From the NCBI GenBank assembly GCA_025359865.1, contig JANYDH010000199.1:1-33556 (forward strand): 33,556 nucleotides of DNA, read 5' to 3'. Positions within the stretch are counted from its first letter, which is position 1; every line of letters begins with the position of its first letter. The DNA is from Actinomycetes bacterium (GTDB lineage Bacteria > Actinomycetota > Acidimicrobiia > Acidimicrobiales > Ilumatobacteraceae). Of the stretch, positions 1 to 8,765 are shown piece by piece. A program made the translations under genes and the position numbers. Under the pieces are notes generated by a model. That model had not been told where the DNA came from. It saw nothing but the letters and a program-made list of their open reading frames with translations, and did no database searches.

Positions 1-33
1 GTGAGATGTCGCTCGGCGACATCTCACGACCAA
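1..33. terminator. Hairpin downstream of ahcY (cut by window edge), copy 1 of a dispersed element
   Basis: An 11-bp perfect stem is visible: GTGAGATGTCG (1-11), loop CTCGG, CGACATCTCAC (17-27). The right arm continues with GACCAA (28-33), which probably pairs with bases just outside the window, because the second copy at 18642-18680 has the matching TTGGTC on its left. It sits 44 bp beyond the ahcY stop, where a transcript terminator would be expected. There is no clear T-run, so termination is inferred from position and stem strength. Confidence 0.55.
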
Positions 34-68
34 AGCTGGCGGGAAAGCTGGCGGGCAAGCTGGCGGGA
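33..68. repeat. Three tandem copies of a 12-bp unit
   Basis: The unit AAGCTGGCGGG(A/C) is repeated three times at 33-44, 45-56 and 57-68, followed by a degenerate start of a fourth copy. The array fills the gap between the ahcY stop codon and the hairpin at the window edge. Confidence 0.85.
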
Positions 69-76
69 AGCCTGGA

Positions 77-1543
77 TTAGTAGCGGTAGTGATCGCTCTT
101 GAACGGACCGCCCGGATCGACACCGAGGTACTCGGCCTGCTCATCGGTGAGCTTGCTCAGCTTCACCCCGAGGGCATCGAGGTGGAGCGCAGCGACTTTT
201 TCGTCAAGCCGCTTCGGCAGTACGTACACCCCGAGCGGGTACTGGTCGAGATGGTTGAACAACTCCATCTGTGCGATGACCTGATTGCTGAACGAGCAAC
301 TCATCACGAAGCTCGGGTGGCCGGTGGCGCAACCGAGGTTGACGAGGCGGCCCTCGGCCAACACGATGATTGCCCGGCCGGAGTCGAACGTCCACAGGTC
401 GGTACCGGGCTTCAGCTCATCCCTCGTGGCGCCGCTGCGCGCAAGGCCGGCCATGTCGATCTCGCTGTCGAAGTGACCGATGTTGCACACGATCGCGTTG
501 TGCTTCATCTGGGCCATGTGCTCGACGGTGATGATGTGATCGTTGCCGGTCGCCGACACGAAGATGTCGGCAGAGGCAACGACGTCTTCCATGACCGTCA
601 CCTGGTACCCCTCCATCGCTGCCTGCAACGCGTTGATCGGGTCGACCTCGGTGACGATCACACGGCAGCCCTGGCCCTTGAGCGCCTGGGCGCAACCCTT
701 GCCAACGTCGCCATAGCCGAAGACCACGGCGACCTTGCCGGCCAACATCACGTCGGTGGCACGGCAGATGGCGTCGATGAGCGAATGGCGACAGCCGTAG
801 AGGTTGTCGAACTTCGACTTCGTGACCGAATCGTTGACGTTGATGGCCGGGAACAGCAACTCGCCGCGCTCGTGCATCTTGTACAGACGCATCACACCAG
901 TGGTGGTCTCTTCGGTGACTCCCTTGATCGCGGCCGCGAGACGGGTCCACTTGGTTGGATCGGTACGCAGCGAATGCTGCAGTAGGCCCAGCACGATCGC
1001 GAACTCCGGGTTCGACGCTCCGGTCGGGTCGGGCACCTCTCCGGCCTTTTCGAACTCGACGCCCTTGTGAACCAACAACGTGGCATCACCGCCGTCGTCG
1101 AGAATCATGTTCGGACCCTGCTCCTCGCCATTAGCGCCAACGGGCCACGTCATCATCTGGTCGGTGCACCACCAGTACTCCTCGAGCGTCTCGCCCTTCC
1201 AGGCGAACACCGGCACACCCGCAGGGTTCTCAGCGGTGCCTTCGGGACCGACAGCTACTGCCGCCGCGGCGTGATCCTGGGTGGAGAAGATGTTGCAGCT
1301 TGCCCAACGAACCTCGGCACCGAGCTCGACCAGGGTCTCGATCAGCACTGCTGTCTGGATGGTCATGTGCAGCGAACCAGAGATTCGAGCACCGGCGAGC
1401 GGCTTCTGCGGACCGTATTCCTTGCGCAATGCGCGAAGACCGGGCATTTCGTGCTCGGCGAGGTGGATCTCCTTACGCCCGAACGGGGCGAGGGAGAGAT
1501 CGGCGACGCGGAAATCGCGCCGTTGGGGTACGGATGTGGTCAT
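77..1543 (-). CDS. ahcY: S-adenosylhomocysteinase (adenosylhomocysteinase)
   Basis: Cytoplasmic NAD-dependent enzyme that splits S-adenosylhomocysteine into adenosine and homocysteine, which relieves product inhibition of methyltransferases. The 488-residue product carries the substrate-site block [12 protein letters not shown] (about 83-94), the TTTGV block (about 213-217), a Rossmann motif FGYGDVGKG (about 275-283) and the family C-terminus ending in DHYRY. An insertion before the TTTGV block, containing DPTKW and GVTEE, is like that of mycobacterial enzymes. The ATG at 1543 is chosen because GAGGAG lies 5 nt upstream; the frame stays open for 26 further codons but those do not look like the family. 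The gene is last in a minus-strand series and is preceded by a 157-bp leader, so it may also have its own promoter. Identification is certain. Confidence 0.97.
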   Translation of the reverse strand: MTTSVPQRRDFRVADLSLAPFGRKEIHLAEHEMPGLRALRKEYGPQKPLAGARISGSLHMTIQTAVLIETLVELGAEVRWASCNIFSTQDHAAAAVAVGPEGTAENPAGVPVFAWKGETLEEYWWCTDQMMTWPVGANGEEQGPNMILDDGGDATLLVHKGVEFEKAGEVPDPTGASNPEFAIVLGLLQHSLRTDPTKWTRLAAAIKGVTEETTTGVMRLYKMHERGELLFPAINVNDSVTKSKFDNLYGCRHSLIDAICRATDVMLAGKVAVVFGYGDVGKGCAQALKGQGCRVIVTEVDPINALQAAMEGYQVTVMEDVVASADIFVSATGNDHIITVEHMAQMKHNAIVCNIGHFDSEIDMAGLARSGATRDELKPGTDLWTFDSGRAIIVLAEGRLVNLGCATGHPSFVMSCSFSNQVIAQMELFNHLDQYPLGVYVLPKRLDEKVAALHLDALGVKLSKLTDEQAEYLGVDPGGPFKSDHYRY

Positions 1544-1700
1544 GAGATCTCCTCGGACGAACTTGAGCGGCGCGGCGCGCCGCTGTATCGACTGGGCCGG
1601 CGCCGACTGGCGCTCGCTCATCTCACGTCGTGGGTACGCGCCCGATCAGCCCGGTTGTTGCGCTGCAAGTGTAGCCGCTCGTCTGATCGGTTGGGGAGGA
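1544..1700 (-). promoter_or_regulatory. ahcY leader region with possible promoter and inverted repeats
   Basis: This gap between the secreted-protein stop and ahcY holds a -10-like TACACT (minus strand, 1668-1673). Around it lie 8-bp inverted repeats CCGATCAG (1642-1649) and CTGATCGG (1683-1690). Closer to the gene is a 12-bp palindrome GCGGCGCGCCGC (1572-1583). If TACACT is used, the 5' leader would be roughly 110-120 nt. I see no convincing -35 box and could not match a known SAM or SAH riboswitch. Function is not established. Confidence 0.3.
1549..1554 (-). promoter_or_regulatory. Ribosome binding site that fixes the ahcY start
   Basis: GAGGAG on the minus strand, 5 nt before the ATG at 1543. 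It is one of the few strong Shine-Dalgarno sites in the window and decides between this ATG and upstream in-frame codons. Confidence 0.7.
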
Positions 1701-3113
1701 TCAGTCGCTGAGGATGACAGCAGACGCGTCGTACACATAGTGGACAAACCCGCTGAGATTGTACACCTGCACCGTGGTGGCGGCGCTGTACTTCATGATC
1801 ACCATGTTCGGTACTGGAGCACCCTCTGCCATGTTGAGGTTGGCCGAGGTCGGTCGACCGGCATCGGACGGATACACCGTCAGAAAACTGGACACCGGTT
1901 GAGTGGCGTACTGGCGAGTCAGGCTCGCCGACGTGAGATTGCCGATGACCCCCATCTGCTTACCCACTGCGACGCCGCCGATGGTGACCGAACCGGCAAA
2001 GTCGGAAAAGCTCCAATCCTCGGCTTGGCCGGGCCCAAGGGGCACAGCGCCCCATTGCTGCTCACGCGTGTCGAACACGCGGTAGGGGCTACCGAGCGGC
2101 ACCACACGACCGGCGCGGGTTGACGCATCGGCAGTGTTGATGAGGTACCCGACGACGTCGAGCACGACATGAGCGGTACCGGCGTAGTTGAACAACCGGA
2201 TCGAGCCATCAACTGCATCGATCGGCACGATCACCATGTTCGACTTGACCTGCCCTTTGGTGAGGTTTAGGTTCGCCGTTGCGGGACGCTGCCCGGCCGG
2301 AAGATCGCTCGGGATCACCGAAAGGTACGTCGCCGAACTCGTAGCAAGGTTGTTCACCCCAGCCATGTTGAGTACGACGCCGACGACGTTCGGGTCGTCG
2401 GGAACAATGTCGAGCTTCGATGGGTCGGTGGCATCGACCCCTCGGATCTTGAGCGTGGTGAACTCGCCCGCTGCCATCGGTGCGACCGAAGCACGACCGA
2501 GCCCGGTACGCGTGTCGAGCACCCGACCCGGAGTCACCGGCACCAGGCGTGCACCGCGGTCGACGGCGGCACTGGTGGAGAACCAGCCGAACACGTCGAC
2601 GACGACATTGGCCGCGCCGACACCTGCAGCGAGTTTGATGGTGAGCTTCCCGCCGGCACCAGGCCGAACGATGGCCAGATTGGGAACCGTCTGTCCCGCC
2701 ACGAAGTTGATGATGGCTGCAGTGCCTGCCGGCTCAGCAGTCCCGTACGCGTTGAGGTAGCCCTGCCCCGTGGGCTCGACGACCACGATGTTGGCAACAA
2801 CGCCCAACACATCCGATGGCGAGGTGGGGATACCACCCAGACCGAGCAATTGGATGTCGAAGGTGGAGCCACCCGATGAGATGGGCTTGGCTCCGAGCGG
2901 AGCAACATCGTTCTCGCTACCGGCCAGACCAGGTCGCGAATCGAAGATTCGAGCCGGGGTGAGCGCGTGATATTCGCCGCCAGCACCCAACCCATCGGCG
3001 GCCTGCACCGTCACCAGCGGTAGCACCGAGGACGTCGCTGAAGGAACGACGACCGTGCAGCCGACCATGAGCAGCGCAACTGTCCACCGCTTTGCGTGAC
3101 ATTTCGACCTCAT
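1701..3113 (-). CDS. Secreted protein with three copies of an actinobacterial 'RxxDTR' repeat domain
   Basis: Function unknown; probably exported. The 470-residue product starts with a basic segment and a hydrophobic stretch (about residues 9-36), then an Ala-rich possible signal-peptidase site. The rest is three homologous units of about 140 residues starting near 48, 189 and 336. Each opens with a 'P..R(I/V)(F/L)D(T/S)R' motif, has a central 'AN(L/I)N.....VPN' block and closes with a hydrophobic 'VDVFGW'-like strand. This architecture recurs in the SpoIID-type protein at 18695-21265. An alternative start at 3140 forms a TGATG overlap with the Trm112 gene; the ATG at 3113 is preferred because it gives a typical signal peptide and has TACAAT 9 nt upstream. 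No enzymatic motif was seen, so a structural or adhesive surface role is an inference. Confidence 0.8.
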   Translation of the reverse strand: MRSKCHAKRWTVALLMVGCTVVVPSATSSVLPLVTVQAADGLGAGGEYHALTPARIFDSRPGLAGSENDVAPLGAKPISSGGSTFDIQLLGLGGIPTSPSDVLGVVANIVVVEPTGQGYLNAYGTAEPAGTAAIINFVAGQTVPNLAIVRPGAGGKLTIKLAAGVGAANVVVDVFGWFSTSAAVDRGARLVPVTPGRVLDTRTGLGRASVAPMAAGEFTTLKIRGVDATDPSKLDIVPDDPNVVGVVLNMAGVNNLATSSATYLSVIPSDLPAGQRPATANLNLTKGQVKSNMVIVPIDAVDGSIRLFNYAGTAHVVLDVVGYLINTADASTRAGRVVPLGSPYRVFDTREQQWGAVPLGPGQAEDWSFSDFAGSVTIGGVAVGKQMGVIGNLTSASLTRQYATQPVSSFLTVYPSDAGRPTSANLNMAEGAPVPNMVIMKYSAATTVQVYNLSGFVHYVYDASAVILSD

Positions 3114-3122
3114 GAAGTGACC

Positions 3123-3128
3123 ATTGTA
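3123..3128 (-). promoter_or_regulatory. -10-like box TACAAT before the secreted repeat protein
   Basis: TACAAT ends 9 nt before the ATG at 3113, inside the end of the Trm112 gene region. It would give an almost leaderless mRNA. No clear -35 element is visible. Confidence 0.4.
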
Positions 3129-3139
3129 GCAGGCGGTCA

Positions 3140-3385
3140 TCAGGCAGTGTGGGCGGGGAACGTGGGTGCGATCCCATCGGCTGCGACGCGGGCCATGATC
3201 GCCGCATGTTCGGCATCGTCCACGTGCTCGGCTTCGTCGATGAGCATGACCGGAATACCGTCTTGAACGCGATAGCGCGAGTGCAGTCGCGGGTTGTACA
3301 ACCCGCCATCATCGCCCAGATACAGCAATGGGCCCTTGTCTTGGGGACAGGCCAGAATGGCCAGCAGGCGTTCGTCGAGTGACAT
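3140..3385 (-). CDS. Trm112-like small protein
   Basis: An 81-residue protein that matches the bacterial Trm112/UPF0434 family by the N-terminal 'LLAILACPQDKGPL' block and the downstream 'YNPRLHSRYRVQDGIPVML' block. Eukaryotic Trm112 activates methyltransferases; the role of the bacterial members is not settled. Only one Cys remains in the CPxxKG segment, so a full zinc site is not evident. It lies 18 bp after the manB stop, and Trm112-like genes next to manB are common in actinobacteria. Its stop overlaps a possible start of the next gene (TGATG). Translation probably depends on the upstream manB transcript. Confidence 0.88.
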   Translation of the reverse strand: MSLDERLLAILACPQDKGPLLYLGDDGGLYNPRLHSRYRVQDGIPVMLIDEAEHVDDAEHAAIMARVAADGIAPTFPAHTA

Positions 3386-3403
3386 GGTGGCGACCTCCGT
3401 GGA

Positions 3404-4816
3404 TCAGGAACTGGTGATGAGCGAGAGCACTTCGGCGACCCATTGGTCGCAATCGTCACGACCCGGTGCTTCCAAGTTGAGCCGCAACAATGGTTCGGTG
3501 TTGGAGGGACGAAGGTTGAACCACCATGACCCATTGTCGACCGTGAGACCATCGAGGCGGTCTTGCGCCGATGCGGCGAAGTGCTCGGCGATGCGTTCGA
3601 TCACCGCGTGCACATCGTGAACCTGGGTGTTGATCTCGCCACTGGACGAGTACCGCTCGAACGGTTTGCGCACCACCGAAAGATCACTGTGCGCCCTACT
3701 CAGTTCGTCGAGTACGAACATGCTGGCGATGAGTCCACTGTCGGCGCGGAAGTTGTCGAGGAAGTAGTAGTGCGCCGAATGCTCGCCGCCGAATACTGCA
3801 CCGGTATCGGCCATGGCCTGCTTGATGAACGAGTGACCAACCTTGGTACGCACCGGCACGCCCCCGTTCTCGCGGATCACCTCGGGCACGGCCTTGGAAC
3901 AGATCAGGTTGTGCAAAATGGTGGCACCCGGATGTGAGCGCAGAATTGTGGTCGCGAGGAGGGCGGTGGTGGTGGAACCGCTGAGCCCGCGCCCGGCTTC
4001 GTCGACAACGAACACCCGGTCGGCATCGCCGTCGAACGCAAGCCCGATATCGAATCCGCCGGTCACCACACGGGCTTGGAGGTCGCGCTGATTGGCAGGC
4101 TGCAACGGATCGGCCGGATGGTTTGGAAACGTTCCGTCGAGTTCGCCGTACATCACTTCGAGTGTGAGTTGTGGAATCCGCGCGAACACTGCCGGCACGA
4201 CCAACCCACCCATACCGTTGGCCGTATCGGCCACCACCCGCAACGGGCGCAGCGCTTTGGTATCGACGAACGACACCACATGATCGGCGAAGGCTTCGAG
4301 CAGGTTGCGTGACGACAGCGAACCGGCCGAGGCGGCCTGCAGCGGTCCGTGCCCATCGAGCACTGTCTGGGCCAATCGCTTCACCTCGAACAACCCCGTG
4401 TCTTGGCCGACGGGGCGGGCACCGGAGAGACAGAACTTGACCCCGTTGTACTGAGCTGGATTGTGTGAAGCCGTGAAGATCGCACCGGGGGCATCGAGGG
4501 TGCCGGCGGCGTAATACACCAGGTCGGTAGATACGAGGCCGAGGTCGACCACATCGACACCCTGCTCCATCACGCCGCGGGCGAAGGCATCGACGAGTTC
4601 TGGCCCGGATGGCCGCATGTCGCGGCCGACGAGCACGCGGGGCGAGTTCGCGAACACAGCGAACGCAACGCCGAGCGCATGCGCGAGTTCAGGGTTGACC
4701 TGATCGGGCACGGTGCCACGAACATCGTATGCCTTGACGATCTCGTCGAGCGTGAGCGACAGCGGCGCCCGCACTGGTAGGCCTGAATCGGTCTGGATTG
4801 GATCGGTCGAGAACAT
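3404..4816 (-). CDS. manB: Phosphomannomutase / phosphoglucomutase
   Basis: Cytoplasmic enzyme that interconverts hexose-6-phosphate and hexose-1-phosphate; mannose-1-phosphate would feed GDP-mannose synthesis. In the 470-residue product from the ATG at 4816, the four hallmark regions are intact: phosphoserine loop TASHNPAQYNG (about 115-125), Mg-binding DGDADR (262-267), sugar-binding GEHS (344-347) and the phosphate-binding RPSNTEPLLR loop (436-445). An alternative TTG start at 4825 overlaps the stop of the upstream membrane-protein gene (TTGA). Neither start has a strong Shine-Dalgarno site, so coupling to the upstream gene is likely. Substrate preference, mannose versus glucose, cannot be told from sequence alone, but gmd and a ManC-like nucleotidyltransferase in the window favour mannose. 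Confidence 0.95.
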   Translation of the reverse strand: MFSTDPIQTDSGLPVRAPLSLTLDEIVKAYDVRGTVPDQVNPELAHALGVAFAVFANSPRVLVGRDMRPSGPELVDAFARGVMEQGVDVVDLGLVSTDLVYYAAGTLDAPGAIFTASHNPAQYNGVKFCLSGARPVGQDTGLFEVKRLAQTVLDGHGPLQAASAGSLSSRNLLEAFADHVVSFVDTKALRPLRVVADTANGMGGLVVPAVFARIPQLTLEVMYGELDGTFPNHPADPLQPANQRDLQARVVTGGFDIGLAFDGDADRVFVVDEAGRGLSGSTTTALLATTILRSHPGATILHNLICSKAVPEVIRENGGVPVRTKVGHSFIKQAMADTGAVFGGEHSAHYYFLDNFRADSGLIASMFVLDELSRAHSDLSVVRKPFERYSSSGEINTQVHDVHAVIERIAEHFAASAQDRLDGLTVDNGSWWFNLRPSNTEPLLRLNLEAPGRDDCDQWVAEVLSLITSS

Positions 4817-4821
4817 GTCGA

Positions 4822-7614
4822 TCAAACGCTACCCGAACCTGTGCCACTGTTCAGCGGATCGGCGAGTGCGCCGTCGGGCAGCGTGCCCTCGGCCTCAGCG
4901 AGTCCGTCCGGAGGCGTCGCGTCGTCAAGTTTTTCCGGGTCATCGAGCGCTTCTCGATCGACTAGGGTGTCTGCGTCGACATCGGCGACCCACTCGTCAT
5001 CGGCGACCCACTCGTCCTGCCCAGAGCGCAACCAGGGCGACGACCACGTCTCGCCGTCGTCGGTCGTCAGATCTGCGGCCACGGGCGACCGGTGCACGAT
5101 GTCACCCTTGCATCGCCAGAACACCAGCAATCCAATGCCAGCGAAGGTGAGCGCATAGGCAAGCAGATCGAGGTTCGACCGCCCATAGGTGAAGTGGACG
5201 TTCTTCTCGGTGGGCACGACCACCATCAGATTCGGCGCGATCCGGTATGGACCCTCGGCGCCTTCGACCTCCCAGTTGGGGAAGTAGCTGACCTTTACCA
5301 ATATCGGCACACCGATCTGGTCGACCGAGAAGCTGAGATCGTCCTCTCCAAGACGCACATTCGATACTGCGACGGCAGGTTCGTTCACCACAACGATCGG
5401 CTGCGTCGGCTGGACGATGTCAACCCGATCGTCCTGGCGGCGAGTGAGATCGGCCGACACATCGATGCGTTGCCACGATGGCGGACCGTCATCGGCCGGC
5501 ATCGCCGACCATTCGTCACGATGCTGAAACCAACTCGTCCCCAGTTCGAGGTTGCGCTCGCGCGGATCGCCACCACGGCTGTTGACGACAACGGGTTGCA
5601 CGGCGAGCGGGACAACAAGGTCGCTGCCCGCCACCCGGTAGATGTTCCATGGGCCGGACGTGGCGACCTTGGTGAGTTCAGATCGTGTGTCTGCCTGCTT
5701 CTTGGCGGCCTCGGTGAACACCATCACGTACTTGACGCCCAACGACTGCAGATAGGGCACGCCGATGGCAGCGTTGGTGTTGTCATACCGAAGTGCCCGA
5801 ACCGGATTCGAGCTGCTCTCGCTCATCGCGGCCGTGGTGAGAAAGTGGTAGGGCGTGGTGCCGGATGCCTCGAAGAACAGCCCCTCCATGCTCGCAATGC
5901 ACCCGTCGGTCCAGTGGGGCAGCAGCATCAAGGCCATGGTGGTGCCGTACTTGCCGTTCTCGGCGTTGTTCTCCCACGTAGCCCTGCCGCAGCCAAGCTC
6001 GGGGTCGGTCGTGTTGTTGCCCAGGCCCTTCATGGTGTTGACCAAACCGCTGTATTCACCGTAGGCGGACTTGTCTTCGTACCCAGTGAAGTTGTAGCGC
6101 GACCACGCATCGCTGAGCGCATCGGTCGACGAGGCGGTGAGCGAAATCGGCCCCCATTGGTACACGGTCTTGCCGTTGTGCGTCTGGAAGCCGGCACCGG
6201 GCATGACCCTGAAGAACATCGCTTCGATCATGAGCACCGACAGGCCGACGACGCCTGCAACGGTGGCGCCGGTGATGAGCGCGTGACGCGCGCTCAGCAT
6301 CCGCTCGCCGCGCACGCCGCGCACGATGAAGAACGCCGTCTCGGCGATGCCGACCATCATCAGCAAGTACCGCAGCAAATACACAAAGGGCAACAGGCGT
6401 GGATTCCACAACAGACCGATGACCGGCAGGCTGTCGCGGGTGATGTAGACACCGGCTACCAACGCCAGCGTGCAGATGCCCATCCACGCACCGTTGAGGT
6501 TCCGTTTCGCGATCGAAGCGACAAATCCGATTACCGCGAACGTCGTGATGAAAACATCGAAGAACGTGGTGAGCGGGAAAAACATGTCCCAGAACGAGTC
6601 GTCGGCACCAGCCGGACGGAAGCCGTACTTCATATCGGTCATGTAGGCGTGGTTTGCCAGGAACGGCACTACCCAGAACGACATCAGCAGTCCGGCGGTG
6701 AACAGTGTGGTCAGCCCGTACCAACCACGGGTGCGGTCGATCCACACCAGCCACAGCAGCACTGCGCCGAGCAACACGAAGATGAGCACGATCCCGTGGC
6801 TGAGACAGGCCAACGCGAGCACCACGGCGGCCCAGCCCCGATACTTGCCCGATTCGAGTCCCTTGGCGAACAGCCCGAGTCCGAGGATTCCGAGCGACAA
6901 GGCGATGGAGAACGAAAACTCGCCGGCCATCGTGCTCTTTACGTTGCCGCCGTAGATGGAGAAACTCTCGTCGAACAAGAACAGCAACCCCGCAAGGCCG
7001 AACAGTTCCGGGATCGGGAATCTGAACGATGCGAGACGGCCGAACGCCCAACAGCACAGCGGCAGCGTCACGACGCCGAGTACGGCCACCACCTTGAACG
7101 CCACACCGTAGGGAAGCACCACATTGAGCAACACGATCATCAACGCAGGGATGACCATGTAGAAGCGGTACATCGGGAATCCGGCGTACCAGTAGTTGCT
7201 CCACCCGCTGAGTTTGAAACTCGACAGCAGGTGGTCTCGCAAGAACGCGGGCCCCATCACGTGCGCGCCCATGTCGCCGCCGGTGGGTGTGTTGTTGGTA
7301 AAGATCAGGTTGGGATGGACCACCTGGATCGCTGCCCACGTGGAGCCTCCGACCAGGAGCACAGCAGTGACGACACGGATGATCCGCTCGACCGGCCACG
7401 GCGCTTCCATCCAGTTCACGGGTCGCCGCACCATGCGGCGCACCACTCTCCGCCAAGCCGGCACCGTGCGCACCGAACCAACGTTTAGCCCCGACAGGTG
7501 GATCTCTTCTCCGGCCGGATTGGACGCGTCAGCGAAATCGGAGTCGACAATGGAATCCGTTTCCTCATCTGGCCATTGCGCGCTGGCGGAGTCGGGCAGC
7601 AGTTGCTCGGTCAT
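4822..7614 (-). CDS. Large polytopic membrane protein, GT-C-like (6-pyruvoyl-tetrahydropterin-synthase-related membrane domain family)
   Basis: A 930-residue membrane protein. After an acidic N-terminus comes a basic cluster (RRVVRRMVRR), the first membrane helix near residue 80-98 and then an external loop with GGDMGAH (112-118), where GT-C glycosyltransferases usually keep a catalytic Asp. The block 'WSNYWYAGFPMYRFY' follows, then about a dozen hydrophobic segments, a large extracytoplasmic domain, a last helix and an acidic cytoplasmic tail rich in Asp. The family carries a misleading database name and is thought to be a membrane glycosyltransferase; I see no pterin-synthase domain. The ATG at 7614 with AAGGAT upstream is chosen over a TTG 33 nt earlier. 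It precedes and overlaps manB, consistent with use of a lipid-linked mannose or similar donor (inference). Confidence 0.82.
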   Translation of the reverse strand: MTEQLLPDSASAQWPDEETDSIVDSDFADASNPAGEEIHLSGLNVGSVRTVPAWRRVVRRMVRRPVNWMEAPWPVERIIRVVTAVLLVGGSTWAAIQVVHPNLIFTNNTPTGGDMGAHVMGPAFLRDHLLSSFKLSGWSNYWYAGFPMYRFYMVIPALMIVLLNVVLPYGVAFKVVAVLGVVTLPLCCWAFGRLASFRFPIPELFGLAGLLFLFDESFSIYGGNVKSTMAGEFSFSIALSLGILGLGLFAKGLESGKYRGWAAVVLALACLSHGIVLIFVLLGAVLLWLVWIDRTRGWYGLTTLFTAGLLMSFWVVPFLANHAYMTDMKYGFRPAGADDSFWDMFFPLTTFFDVFITTFAVIGFVASIAKRNLNGAWMGICTLALVAGVYITRDSLPVIGLLWNPRLLPFVYLLRYLLMMVGIAETAFFIVRGVRGERMLSARHALITGATVAGVVGLSVLMIEAMFFRVMPGAGFQTHNGKTVYQWGPISLTASSTDALSDAWSRYNFTGYEDKSAYGEYSGLVNTMKGLGNNTTDPELGCGRATWENNAENGKYGTTMALMLLPHWTDGCIASMEGLFFEASGTTPYHFLTTAAMSESSSNPVRALRYDNTNAAIGVPYLQSLGVKYVMVFTEAAKKQADTRSELTKVATSGPWNIYRVAGSDLVVPLAVQPVVVNSRGGDPRERNLELGTSWFQHRDEWSAMPADDGPPSWQRIDVSADLTRRQDDRVDIVQPTQPIVVVNEPAVAVSNVRLGEDDLSFSVDQIGVPILVKVSYFPNWEVEGAEGPYRIAPNLMVVVPTEKNVHFTYGRSNLDLLAYALTFAGIGLLVFWRCKGDIVHRSPVAADLTTDDGETWSSPWLRSGQDEWVADDEWVADVDADTLVDREALDDPEKLDDATPPDGLAEAEGTLPDGALADPLNSGTGSGSV

Positions 7615-7684
7615 CGAGGCGCAATCCTTGCAGCCGCCGCCTCGCAATCCACGTCATGCGTCAAATCGAACAGACGCGGCCGGC

Positions 7685-8419
7685 TCATCGGCGCATCACC
7701 ATCAACAACCCGGTCGCATTGAACGCAACATGGGCGCATATCGCCATCCCGAGCCGTCCGGTGAAGCAAGCACAGCAGCCAAGTACCAGACCAAAGGCGA
7801 ACAGCCCTGGGTACTCCACGGGACGAAAGTGAATAATCGCAAACCACGCCGCGACCGCAACCACGGCTGCGGTCGGGTGGATTCGGCGGACGAACGCACC
7901 CTGCAACAACCCGCGATACATCAGTTCCTCCACCAACGGTGCCCCGATCACCACAATCACCACAAGTGCCGCGATCCACACACCGTGGGCGCTGTCGGTC
8001 AACGTTCGAGCCGAACGCTCGAGCCGGTCCGAGGAAAATGTGGTGCTCCAGATCGCCTCGAGTGGCCAGTACACCAGACGGAGTAACGCCAACTGCGACA
8101 CGACACCGATCAGCACGCCGAGCGCGTCGATCGGCCGAAACCGAACACTGAAATCGGACACGAACGAGGCGCTGCCGAACCGCCGGCTGACCTCGCGCAG
8201 CACAACCACCATCGGCACCCACAACCCGACGGCGCCGATCACCGTGACCCAGATCGGGGTGGACGACAACCCGGCTGTACGACCGGTGGCGCTGATGACG
8301 ATTGCACCGAGCAGGTTGCCGACGAGCCAGGCGAGAAGCCAGGCAACGATTGCGATGCCGACGGTGATACCTGGAGGACCATCGGTGGAGCGCACGCCGG
8401 GGTTGAGCGCGTCGGGCAT
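7685..8419 (-). CDS. CPBP-family intramembrane metalloprotease (Abi/CAAX-protease-like)
   Basis: A 244-residue integral membrane protein with about six to eight hydrophobic segments. The family motifs are present in order: EELMYRG (164-170, the EExxxR signature), FxxxH ending at His197, and HVAFN (His230, Asn234). Related proteins include Rce1-type prenyl proteases and bacteriocin-immunity proteins, but the substrate of this one is unknown. The ATG at 8419 has the -10-like TACGCT 8 nt upstream. It lies between DUF3499 and the GT-C-like gene on the same strand, separated from the latter by 70 bp. Confidence 0.9.
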   Translation of the reverse strand: MPDALNPGVRSTDGPPGITVGIAIVAWLLAWLVGNLLGAIVISATGRTAGLSSTPIWVTVIGAVGLWVPMVVVLREVSRRFGSASFVSDFSVRFRPIDALGVLIGVVSQLALLRLVYWPLEAIWSTTFSSDRLERSARTLTDSAHGVWIAALVVIVVIGAPLVEELMYRGLLQGAFVRRIHPTAAVVAVAAWFAIIHFRPVEYPGLFAFGLVLGCCACFTGRLGMAICAHVAFNATGLLMVMRR

Positions 8420-8427
8420 GGCGAGCG

Positions 8428-8433
8428 AGCGTA
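8428..8433 (-). promoter_or_regulatory. -10-like box TACGCT before the CPBP protease
   Basis: TACGCT on the minus strand ends 8 nt before the ATG at 8419. No Shine-Dalgarno sequence fits in the remaining leader. Confidence 0.35.
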
Positions 8434-8443
8434 GCGACTGGAT

Positions 8444-8488
8444 GCGGCCAGACGGTCGGCCGCTCGCGCGGGCTAGTTCCTAGCCCGC
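8444..8488. terminator. Two hairpins overlapping the DUF3499 stop codon
   Basis: GCGGGCTAG (8468-8476) pairs perfectly with CTAGCCCGC (8480-8488) across a 3-nt loop; the DUF3499 stop codon is part of this stem. A second stem, GCGGCC (8444-8449) with GGCCGC (8458-8463), lies just downstream on the minus strand. Neither has a T-run. Together they could end the DUF3499 transcript before the CPBP gene, which appears to have its own -10 box. Confidence 0.45.
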
Positions 8489-8716
8489 TAGCCGGTGCAT
8501 CGCCGTATACACGAGCACCCGGCGAGAACGTCGATCGTCGAGTCGCCACCCGTTAGGGACCGAGAGTCGCTCGGCATGACGGTCGCAGAGATCGTACGTG
8601 TGCGGGTCGCGCTCAGCCACCAGATCGTCGAGCCACACGAGCGACCGACCATATTGATACGCCAACGTGGCAACCGCCTGCGTGGCGCATCCGGTCCTCG
8701 AGCACTGTCTGGTCAC
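8480..8716 (-). CDS. DUF3499 family protein
   Basis: A 78-residue protein of unknown function belonging to an actinobacterial family of short Cys-containing proteins. The family signature is clear: CSRTGC (Cys5, Cys10), AVATLAY (14-20), then DPHTYDLCDRHAERL with Cys44 and His47, and PNGW. The Cys/His set could bind a metal such as zinc (inference). The reading frame is open far upstream, but homology begins at MTRQCSR, so GTG at 8716 is chosen; TACGGT lies 8 nt before it. In mycobacteria the homologue sits near manB and whiB2, and here it heads the strand that leads to manB. Confidence 0.85.
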   Translation of the reverse strand: MTRQCSRTGCATQAVATLAYQYGRSLVWLDDLVAERDPHTYDLCDRHAERLSVPNGWRLDDRRSRRVLVYTAMHRLAG

Positions 8717-8724
8717 AGTTCCAC

Positions 8725-8730
8725 ACCGTA
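8725..8730 (-). promoter_or_regulatory. -10-like box TACGGT before DUF3499
   Basis: TACGGT on the minus strand ends 8 nt before the chosen GTG start at 8716. It supports the short gene model over longer open-frame extensions. Confidence 0.35.
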
Positions 8731-8765
8731 TCGATCGGAGTAGCCGCGATGGCGGATACCTCTCT

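Noticed and set aside
1544-1700. SAM or SAH riboswitch upstream of ahcY
   Set aside because: I could not match the conserved core of either class by eye. The symmetric elements are reported instead as unassigned.
6056-7456. A 466-codon minus-strand open frame within the GT-C-like gene
   Set aside because: It is an alternative frame of the same strand with Arg/His-rich low-similarity sequence; the main frame carries the family motifs.
5092-7488. A 798-codon open frame on the plus strand opposite the GT-C-like gene
   Set aside because: It is a reverse-frame shadow typical of high-GC genes. The translation is rich in His, Arg, Asp and Gln with no membrane or domain pattern, while the minus strand gives clear helices and motifs.
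4822-7614. Pterin biosynthesis enzyme
   Set aside because: The family name mentions 6-pyruvoyl-tetrahydropterin synthase, but the protein is a multi-helix membrane protein without the small soluble synthase fold or its zinc-binding histidines.
7685-8419. Phage-abortive-infection (Abi) defence gene
   Set aside because: CPBP proteases are sometimes labelled Abi, but the context is housekeeping and envelope genes with no defence neighbours, so a defence role is not supported.
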